NCBI GenBank assembly: GCA_013360535.1
Contig: JABWBL010000291.1
Coordinates: forward strand, 1 to 5,144
Reading direction: 5' to 3'
Source: Planctomycetaceae bacterium
GTDB lineage: Bacteria; Planctomycetota; UBA1135; GCA-002686595
Length of the DNA: 5,144 nucleotides
A program made the translations under genes and the position numbers. The notes below the pieces were generated by a model that was not told where the DNA came from, did no database searches, and was given only the letters and a program-made list of their open reading frames with translations. Positions 1 to 5,144 of the stretch are shown piece by piece (the stretch's first letter is position 1; the number at the start of each line of letters is the position of its first letter).

Positions 1-1
1 G

Positions 2-1384
2 GTCACGCGTGAGGCGGCGGCGCGCGATCTGGTGCTCGTCGGCGACGTGTTCCAGCACGCTGCGTTCCGCGCGGGCGGGCCGGGCTATCCGTCGACGTTG
101 ATGGGCTACCACGCGCAGTTGCGGCAGTTTTTCCTCGATGCGGCGCACCAGGCGGAGCTCGAGGCGCGGTACGCGGCGGGGCGGCCGGGTGTGCGACCGG
201 CGCACGACGAGTCGCTCAGCGTCGGCCGCGCGTTGCAGGAAAAGAAGCGGCGCGTGATGTGCGAGGCCGAGAGCGCGCAGGACATCCTGCGTTGGATTCG
301 CCTCGGCGATGAGCTCGGGATTCAGATCGGCATCGTCGGCGGGCGCGAGGCGTGGAAGGTCGCGGACGTGCTCAAGGCGCGCGAGATTCCGGTCGTGCTG
401 ACGCTCACGTGGGGCGACGAGCCGAAGGATCCGCACGAGAAGGAGAAGAAGGCGAAGAAGGGCGACGCTCCGAAGAAGTCCGAGGTCGCGAAGGGCGAGG
501 AAAAGCCTGCGGAAGGCGCGACGGACGCTGCGAAGGCCGAGGAGAAGCCTGAAGCGAAGCCCGAGGCGAAGAAGGACGAGAAGAAGGCCGACGAGGCGAA
601 GCCTTGGGAGTACGAGGAGCCGCTCGTCGTGCGGGAGGAACGTCGCAAGCAGTGGGAAGAGGGGCGCGACTGTGCGCTCCGCCTGCGCGAGAAAGGCGTG
701 CGTTTCGCGTTCGGATCCGCGGGCGGAACGGGTGCGGACCTGTTGAAGAAGGTGCGCACGCTGGTCGAGGTCGGGTTGCCGGCCGAGGCGGCGCTCGCGG
801 CGCTCACCAAGGACGCGGCGGCGCTCGTTGGCGCGAGCGCGCACCTCGGTGCGGTGCAGCCGGGCATGGACGCGACGCTCGCGCTGTGGACGGCGAATCC
901 GGTGGCGAAGGACGCGAAGGTCGCGTGGCTCTTCGTCGACGGCTTCCCGACGGAATTCGAGATCAAGGCCGAGGAAAAGCGCGAAGGCAAGCCGGATGAA
1001 GGCGTCGACGCGACGGGCCTGTGGAACGTGGAGATCAAGAGCGATCAAGGCGCGCAGAAGGGCACGCTCAAGCTCGCGATGACGCCGGAAGGCGAAGTCA
1101 CGGGCACGCTCGTGACGACCGGGCAACGCGGCGAGCGCTCGATCGATGTCAAGGGCACGGTGGTCGGCAAGACGCTCGTGCTCGAAGGCACGTTCACGAT
1201 GCGCGACACCGAAGTGACGAACAAATGGAAGGTCGAGCTGTCGGGCGGCTCGCTCGCGGGCAGCGCGACGACGCGCGGGCCGTTCGGCGAGACGACGAGC
1301 GAAGTGAGCGGAGAGCGTGTTCCGAAGTGGCTCGAGGATGAAGTCGAGTACGAAGGGGAGGAGGCCTGCTGTGGTCACCACTAG
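2..1384 (+). CDS. Amidohydrolase-superfamily protein, C-terminal part (5' end outside window)
   Basis: The reading frame is open from base 2 to the TAG at 1382-1384, giving 460 visible residues; the start lies upstream, so any signal peptide and the HxH metal motif cannot be seen. The segment GYPSTLMGYHAQLRQFFLDA (bases 83-142) resembles COG1228-type amidohydrolases. A barrel segment follows (about 242-415 and 617-970), containing VGGREAWKVAD, nearly identical to VGAREGWKVAD in the next gene. It ends with the usual C-terminal composite-sandwich pattern GAVQPGMDATLALWTANPV. The positions expected to hold the later barrel metal ligands are Glu (in VMCEAES), Gly (in VGGRE) and a Gly/Ala run (in FGSAGG), so this part looks non-catalytic. 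A Lys/Glu-rich linker (416-616) interrupts it. A beta-rich domain (about 1004-1333) beginning GLWNVEIKSDQG follows, and the protein ends in CCGHH. The superfamily is fairly secure; the substrate is unknown, and catalysis, if any, would need an N-terminal domain outside the window. Confidence 0.85.
   Translation, partial: VTREAAARDLVLVGDVFQHAAFRAGGPGYPSTLMGYHAQLRQFFLDAAHQAELEARYAAGRPGVRPAHDESLSVGRALQEKKRRVMCEAESAQDILRWIRLGDELGIQIGIVGGREAWKVADVLKAREIPVVLTLTWGDEPKDPHEKEKKAKKGDAPKKSEVAKGEEKPAEGATDAAKAEEKPEAKPEAKKDEKKADEAKPWEYEEPLVVREERRKQWEEGRDCALRLREKGVRFAFGSAGGTGADLLKKVRTLVEVGLPAEAALAALTKDAAALVGASAHLGAVQPGMDATLALWTANPVAKDAKVAWLFVDGFPTEFEIKAEEKREGKPDEGVDATGLWNVEIKSDQGAQKGTLKLAMTPEGEVTGTLVTTGQRGERSIDVKGTVVGKTLVLEGTFTMRDTEVTNKWKVELSGGSLAGSATTRGPFGETTSEVSGERVPKWLEDEVEYEGEEACCGHH
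416..616 (+). other. Lys/Glu/Ala/Pro-rich low-complexity linker inside the upstream amidohydrolase
   Basis: About 67 codons encode almost only Lys, Glu, Ala, Pro, Asp and Gly, with loose repeats such as EEKPEAKPEAKKDEKK. At DNA level this is an imperfect purine-rich run of gaag/gagg units. It keeps the frame and sits between the strand VVLTLTWG and the helix REERRKQWEEGRDCALRLREKG, that is, inside the barrel and before its last strand rather than between domains. The segment is most likely a disordered, solvent-exposed loop. The equivalent place in the downstream paralogue (around ALPSGEFDPYDAPYANPAV) is short and not charged, so the insertion is specific to this gene. Confidence 0.75.
1352..1364 (+). 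promoter_or_regulatory. Strong Shine-Dalgarno sequence for the tandem amidohydrolase gene
   Basis: The purine run GAAGGGGAGGAGG contains two overlapping GGAGG cores (1357-1361 and 1360-1364). Its last base is 6 nt before the GTG at 1371. It lies in the final codons of the upstream gene, where it encodes EGEE of the C-terminal tail. It decides the start choice: the in-frame GTG at 1317 lacks a well-placed site, and the ATG at 1338 has only a purine stretch directly abutting it. Confidence 0.8.
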
Positions 1385-3950
1385 CCTGATTCGCAACGTC
1401 GCGCTCGCTGCGCTCGCGCTCGCGCCGGTTTCGCTCGCGGGCGACCATCCGTTCGAGACGGATGCCGAGCGCAAGCCGGCGTATCGCACGGGTGGCACGT
1501 GCGTCGTGCGCAACGTCACGATCCACACTGGCGTGAGCGAGCCGTACCAAGCCGACCTGTACGTGAAGGACGGCAAGATCGCGGCCATCGGCAAGGTCGA
1601 GGTCGTCGCAGGCACGCTCGAACTCGACGGCCGCGGCATGCACCTCTCGCCGGGCGTGATCGATTGCCATTCGCACATGGCGATCTCGCGCGGCGTCAAC
1701 GAGGGCACGTACTCGATCACGGCCGAGTGCGACATCAGCGACGCGCTCGACGCGGAGGATGTTGGCCTCTGGCGCGCGCTCGCGGGCGGCGTCACGGGTG
1801 CGCGGCTGCTGCACGGCTCGGCGAACACGATCGGCGGTCGCCACGAGGTCATCAAGCTGCGCTACGGGAAGAGCTTCGACGAGCTGCGCAATCCCGACGC
1901 GAAGGAAGGCATCAAGTTTGCGCTCGGAGAGAACGTCAAGCGCTCCAACGGCGGCGGCAATTCCAGCCGTTTCCCGGCGACGCGCATGGGCGTCGAGGCG
2001 TTGCTCGTGCGGGCGTTCACGCGCGCGCGCGAGTACCAGTCGGAGTGGCTCAACTACGAGGCCGCGAAGGCGCGTGGCGAGGATCCGGCGCCGCCGCGCA
2101 AGGACGTGCGGCTCGATGTGCTCGTCGGGATTCTCGAGAAGCAGGTCGACGTGCACAGCCACTGCTACCGCGCCGACGAGATCCTGATGCTCTTGCGCGT
2201 CGCCGAGCAGAACGGCTTCCGCATCAAGACGCTGCAGCACGTGCTCGAGGGCTACAAGATCGCGCACGAGATCGCGCAGCACGGCGCGGGGCCGTCGAGC
2301 TTCAGCGACTGGTGGGCCTACAAGATCGAGGCCTACGACGCGGTGCCGTTCAGCCCGGCGATGATGGTCGAGGCCGGGGCGGTCACGACGATCAACTCCG
2401 ACTCGGACGAGCTCGTGCGGCACCTCTTCAGCGACGCGGGCAAGTCGATGCGCTACGGCGGCCTCGATCCCGTGCGTTCGCTGCAGCTCGTCACGCTCAA
2501 CGTGGCGAAGCAGCTCGCCCTCGACGAGCACACCGGCTCGATCGAGGTCGGCAAGGACGCGGACCTCGTGCTGCACACGGGCGATCCGCTGAGCGCGTAC
2601 TCGCGCGTCGAGTGGACGATGGTCGACGGCGAGCTCGAGTTCACGCGTCGTGATGCGTTCGAGCTCGACTCGCGGCCCGCGCCGCTCACCGACGCGCCGG
2701 AGCCGCGCACCGAAGCCGGCGCCGAATGGCGCGCGGACGGCGGCGCGACGGTCGCGATCGTCGGCGGCACGCTGCATCCGGTGACGGCGCCCGACATCGC
2801 GAACGGCACGCTCGTGCTGCAGGGTGGTCGCATCGTCGCGATGGGCACCGGGATCGCCGTGCCAGCGAACGCGCGCGTCGTCGACGCGACGGGGCAGCAC
2901 GTTTGGCCGGGCTTGATCGCGCTCGACACGCGCCTGGGCATGTTCGAGATCGGCTCGGTGCAGGCGACGATCGACACGAGCGAGATCGGCGGTAGCCAGC
3001 CCGACATTCGCTCGTCGGCGTCGCTCAACGCGGAATCCGTGCACATTCCCGTCACGCGCTTCAACGGCGTGACGCGCGCGCAGGCCTCGCCGCAGGGCGG
3101 CGGCCCGTGGATGGGGCAATCGTGCGTGATCCGGCTCGCGGGCGACACGTGGGAGGAGCTGCTGCAGGTCGATCGCGACATGCTGCACCTCGCGTTCCCG
3201 CGCGTCGGCAACACCGCGAAGGAGAAGAAGGAGCCCGAGGTCCTGAAGGAGCTCGCCAGGCAGCTCGAACAGGCCCGCGAGCATGCGCGCCTGATCGACG
3301 AGGCGAAGTCGAAGGGCAGCGCGACGCCGCCCTACGACGCGCGGCTCGAGGCGCTCGCGCCGTTTTCGCTCGGGCAGAAGCGGGTCGCGGTGCACGCCGA
3401 CGGCGCGCAGACGCTGCTCTACGCGATCAATTGGATCGGCGAGCAGAAGCTCGACGCGGTGATCGTCGGCGCACGCGAAGGCTGGAAGGTCGCGGACGAG
3501 CTCGCGAAGTCGAAGCTCCCCGTGATCGTGGCGGGCACGCTGGCGCTGCCTTCGGGCGAGTTCGATCCTTACGACGCGCCTTACGCGAACCCGGCCGTGC
3601 TGCACCGCGCGGGCGTGCCGATCGCGATCAGCTCCGGCGACGACGAGAACGTGCGCAACGTCGGCTTCCACGCCGCGATGGCCGCGTCCTTCGGCCTGCC
3701 GCGCGAGGAAGCGCTGCGCAGCGTGACGCTGTACGCGGCGCGCATGCTCGGGCTCGACAGGGAGCTCGGCAGCCTCGCGCCGGGCAAGCTCGGCGACGTC
3801 GTCATCACCGACGGCGACATCCTCGACACGCGCACGCAAGTGCACTACGTGTTCGTCGAGGGCGTGCAGCAGCCGATGTCGAACCGCCAGACCGAGCTCG
3901 CGGAGAAGTACCGCAAGCGCCTCGAGCGCCAGAAGGCCGAGAAGAAGTAG
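1371..3950 (+). CDS. Exported tandem-domain amidohydrolase (imidazolonepropionase/prolidase-like, COG1228 type)
   Basis: The protein has 859 residues from the GTG at 1371, chosen because of the Shine-Dalgarno at 1352-1364 and because it gives a clean signal peptide: Arg8, a hydrophobic stretch VALAALALAPVSLA, and likely cleavage after Ala23. It is therefore probably periplasmic or secreted. Domain 1 (about residues 40-430) has the features of a metal-dependent amidohydrolase: HSH (His100/His102), IKFALGEN with Lys182 as candidate bridging lysine, VHSH (His262/His264), LQH (His290) and NSDSDE (Asp344), then GSIEVGKDADLVLHTGDPL of the C-terminal sandwich. Domain 2 (about 459-859) repeats the fold, starting VAIVGGTLHPV and ending GSLAPGKLGDVVITDGD, but keeps only one of the ligands (His675). 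A charged helical insert lies near 611-662 and the C-terminus is very basic. The gene overlaps the preceding amidohydrolase gene by 14 bases, implying translational coupling. Hydrolysis of amide, peptide or cyclic amide bonds is inferred from the family; the substrate cannot be told. Confidence 0.9.
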   Translation: MVTTSLIRNVALAALALAPVSLAGDHPFETDAERKPAYRTGGTCVVRNVTIHTGVSEPYQADLYVKDGKIAAIGKVEVVAGTLELDGRGMHLSPGVIDCHSHMAISRGVNEGTYSITAECDISDALDAEDVGLWRALAGGVTGARLLHGSANTIGGRHEVIKLRYGKSFDELRNPDAKEGIKFALGENVKRSNGGGNSSRFPATRMGVEALLVRAFTRAREYQSEWLNYEAAKARGEDPAPPRKDVRLDVLVGILEKQVDVHSHCYRADEILMLLRVAEQNGFRIKTLQHVLEGYKIAHEIAQHGAGPSSFSDWWAYKIEAYDAVPFSPAMMVEAGAVTTINSDSDELVRHLFSDAGKSMRYGGLDPVRSLQLVTLNVAKQLALDEHTGSIEVGKDADLVLHTGDPLSAYSRVEWTMVDGELEFTRRDAFELDSRPAPLTDAPEPRTEAGAEWRADGGATVAIVGGTLHPVTAPDIANGTLVLQGGRIVAMGTGIAVPANARVVDATGQHVWPGLIALDTRLGMFEIGSVQATIDTSEIGGSQPDIRSSASLNAESVHIPVTRFNGVTRAQASPQGGGPWMGQSCVIRLAGDTWEELLQVDRDMLHLAFPRVGNTAKEKKEPEVLKELARQLEQAREHARLIDEAKSKGSATPPYDARLEALAPFSLGQKRVAVHADGAQTLLYAINWIGEQKLDAVIVGAREGWKVADELAKSKLPVIVAGTLALPSGEFDPYDAPYANPAVLHRAGVPIAISSGDDENVRNVGFHAAMAASFGLPREEALRSVTLYAARMLGLDRELGSLAPGKLGDVVITDGDILDTRTQVHYVFVEGVQQPMSNRQTELAEKYRKRLERQKAEKK

Positions 3951-3967
3951 CGGCGCGACGTTTCGGC

Positions 3968-4019
3968 GCCGAGATCGAACGCTCCCCCGTGCCTGCGACG
4001 GGGGAGCTTCGTTCTCGGC
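3968..4019. terminator. Probable bidirectional terminator hairpin between convergent genes
   Basis: A perfect 10-bp stem, GCTCCCCCGT (3981-3990) with ACGGGGGAGC (3998-4007), closes a 7-nt loop. It is extended by CGAA (3976-3979) with TTCG (4008-4011) across a single bulged C at 3980. After a T-T mismatch (3975/4012) it continues with GCCGAGA (3968-3974) and TCTCGGC (4013-4019), making 21 bp in all. It starts 18 bases after the stop of the tandem amidohydrolase gene and ends 6 bases from the stop of the haem gene on the other strand, so it can serve both transcripts. There is no long T-run on either side, which weakens a classical intrinsic-terminator reading; it may instead block read-through or protect 3' ends. 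A competing small hairpin, CGGCGC (3951-3956) with GCGCCG (3966-3971), overlaps the outer left arm. Confidence 0.7.
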
Positions 4020-4025
4020 CGGGAT

Positions 4026-5144
4026 TCAGTCCTTGGCGTGGCTCGCGGCGAGCTCGCGCGCGGAGGCGGCGAGGTGGTTGACGCCGATGCCCTTGAGCCA
4101 GTTGCCCGAGAGGCCCAGACCCGGCGGCGTCGCGCGCTCGATCGCGGCGACACGCGCAGGATGGTCGAGGTCGAAGCGCGGCAGCGTCGCGCGCCAGCGC
4201 TGGACCGCGGTGAAGACCGGCTCGCCCTTGAGCGAGAGCAGGCGACCGACCTCGTCGCGCACGATGCCGAAGAGCTCCGCCTCGCTCGCGTCGATCAGCT
4301 CCGCGTGGCGCGCGCCGCCGATCAGCGTGCGCAGCACGACGTGTCCCGGATCGCAGGCGTCCGGCGCGATCGACGAGCTGAACAGCGTGCCCAGGTGGTG
4401 CATGCGCTCGCGCGAGGCGACGAGGTAGCCGAAGCCCGCGAGCGAATGGCCGACGTCCTCGCGGCGCCGCACGTGGACGACCGAGACGACGTTTTCGCAG
4501 CGGATCGAGCCGACGATGCGCGCGAGATCTGGCGCCGAAGTCGAGAGCAAACGCGCAGCGGTGGGGGCGGACACCGCTAGCACGACGCGGCGCGCGGAGA
4601 ACTCGCCTGCGGCACCGATCACGCGCCAGCGCTCGCCGTCGCGCGCGATCGACGTCACAGGCGCGGAGAGCTTGACGCGCGAGCCGAGCTTGCGAGCGAG
4701 CGCATCCGTGACCGACTGGCAGCCGCCTTCGGGCTTCATCACGCTCGGCGCGGGCTCGCCCCGCGTCTTGAACAGTGCCTTGAACAGGCCGCCGTGCGCC
4801 TCGACGAGGTCGACGAGGCGCGGGAAGCAGGCGCGCATCGAGAGCTGCTCGGGATCGCCGGCGTGGATGCCGCTGACGAGCGGATCGAGCATCGCGTCCA
4901 GCGCTTCCTGCCCGATGCGATGGCGCACGAACTCGGCCACCGAGCCGTCGTTGCCGACCTTCGGATCGCGGAAGGGCTCGGCCGCCATGCGCAGCTTGCC
5001 GCGCAGCGTCATCAGCGGCGACGCGAGGAACTTGTGCGGCGCGCGCGGCGCATCGACGAGTCGCCCCTTGCACACGAGGAAGCGCTGCGCGGCGGCGCCC
5101 GGCGGCTTGTGCGCCGCGAGGCCGAGTTCGCCCAGCATGTCCGT
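4026..5144 (-). CDS. hemG: HemY-type protoporphyrinogen/coproporphyrinogen III oxidase, C-terminal part (5' end outside window)
   Basis: This is an FAD-dependent oxidase that aromatises a porphyrinogen by six-electron oxidation late in haem synthesis. The frame is open from the right edge to the TGA at 4026-4028, giving 372 visible residues. Family members are usually about 450-480, so roughly 90-100 residues, including the N-terminal dinucleotide-binding GxGxxG, are off-window. An ATG at 5138 is probably internal, since the preceding codons stay open and the text there, LGELGLAAHKPPGAAAQRFLV, matches the middle of the family. Diagnostic stretches, counted from that ATG: FVRHRIGQEALDAMLDPLVSG and IHAGDPEQLSMRACFP (70-106), EGGCQSVTDALARKLG (137-152), the WRATLPRFDLDH segment (315-326), and the C-terminal FAD-contacting GLGLSGNWLKGIGVNHLAASA (340-360). 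The family is clear. Whether it acts on protoporphyrinogen IX (hemG/hemY usage) or coproporphyrinogen III (cgoX) cannot be decided here. It converges on the amidohydrolase operon and is independently transcribed. Confidence 0.9.
   Translation of the reverse strand, partial: TDMLGELGLAAHKPPGAAAQRFLVCKGRLVDAPRAPHKFLASPLMTLRGKLRMAAEPFRDPKVGNDGSVAEFVRHRIGQEALDAMLDPLVSGIHAGDPEQLSMRACFPRLVDLVEAHGGLFKALFKTRGEPAPSVMKPEGGCQSVTDALARKLGSRVKLSAPVTSIARDGERWRVIGAAGEFSARRVVLAVSAPTAARLLSTSAPDLARIVGSIRCENVVSVVHVRRREDVGHSLAGFGYLVASRERMHHLGTLFSSSIAPDACDPGHVVLRTLIGGARHAELIDASEAELFGIVRDEVGRLLSLKGEPVFTAVQRWRATLPRFDLDHPARVAAIERATPPGLGLSGNWLKGIGVNHLAASARELAASHAKD

Noticed and set aside
430..600. Possible tandem repeat or CRISPR-like array in the purine-rich stretch
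   Set aside because: Units are irregular in length and sequence, there are no unique spacers, and the run stays in frame inside a gene, so it is coding low complexity.
322..1038. 238-codon - strand frame rich in Ser, Phe and Ala opposite the charged linker
   Set aside because: The Ser/Phe richness is simply the complement of the Lys/Glu codons of the linker; it could be misread as a membrane or secreted protein but has no start signal or conserved pattern.
1194..3845. 883-codon open frame on the - strand opposite the tandem amidohydrolase gene
   Set aside because: Its codons align exactly with the sense codons of the + strand gene, so stops would arise only from sense TTA, CTA or TCA, which this GC-rich gene hardly uses. 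The product is a featureless Arg/Ala/His/Asp/Val mix with no domain pattern, while the + strand frame has clear motifs.
3951..4025. Small RNA or attachment site in the convergent intergenic gap
   Set aside because: The gap is only 75 bases, is filled by the hairpin, has no tRNA-like end or direct repeat flanks, and no promoter-like elements are visible.
3107..4081. 324-codon + strand frame within and beyond the tandem amidohydrolase
   Set aside because: Arg/Ala-rich shadow of the real gene in another frame; it has no motif or ribosome-binding site and reads through the terminator hairpin.
3805..5073. 422-codon open frame on the - strand, out of phase with the haem gene
   Set aside because: It overlaps the haem oxidase in another frame and is almost entirely Arg, Ala and Gly with no recognisable motif: a GC-bias artefact. 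It also runs through the hairpin and into the end of the opposite gene.
1..5144. A new defence, mobile or biosynthetic system spanning the window
   Set aside because: No nuclease, helicase, transposase, integrase, toxin or synthase motifs were seen in either strand. The three genes are an amidohydrolase pair and a haem enzyme, and the convergent orientation gives no support for linking them into one system.

Overview
The window is GC-rich (by eye well above 60%, not computed). Codons are strongly biased to G or C in the third position (GCG, CTC, CGC, TCG), and the stretches of open frame on the opposite strand are a by-product of this bias. The gene content suggests a Gram-negative-type bacterium with a secretory pathway and aerobic haem synthesis. 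Secreted amidohydrolases with internal duplication and lysine/glutamate-rich inserts remind me of high-GC Planctomycetota, with Myxococcota or Acidobacteriota as alternatives. This placement is an inference; no rRNA or marker gene is present to prove it.

Layout: three protein genes fill almost the whole window. (1) Bases 2-1384, + strand: the C-terminal 460 residues of an amidohydrolase-superfamily protein that begins upstream of the window. Its visible barrel segment has lost the metal-binding residues, is interrupted by a charged low-complexity linker, and is followed by a beta-rich accessory domain. (2) Bases 1371-3950, + strand: a complete exported amidohydrolase of 859 residues with two tandem amidohydrolase domains. 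The first has a recognisable set of metal ligands and the second has lost nearly all of them. Genes 1 and 2 overlap by 14 bases, and gene 2 has a strong Shine-Dalgarno sequence inside the end of gene 1, so they are very probably an operon. The degenerate domain of gene 2 is visibly paralogous to the visible part of gene 1. (3) Bases 4026-5144, - strand: the C-terminal 372 residues of a HemY-type (FAD-dependent) protoporphyrinogen or coproporphyrinogen oxidase, converging on gene 2. Its FAD-binding N-terminus lies beyond the right edge.

The only real intergenic space (3951-4025) holds a long hairpin that probably serves as a shared terminator for the two converging transcripts. There is no sign of RNA genes, mobile elements, CRISPR or integration sites.

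The amidohydrolase pair probably acts together outside the cytoplasm on an unknown amide, peptide or cyclic substrate. The haem gene is a separate transcription unit with no evident functional link. I see no clearly new defence or mobile system. The most unusual content is the pairing of one apparently active amidohydrolase domain with two metal-ligand-poor relatives in a translationally coupled operon.
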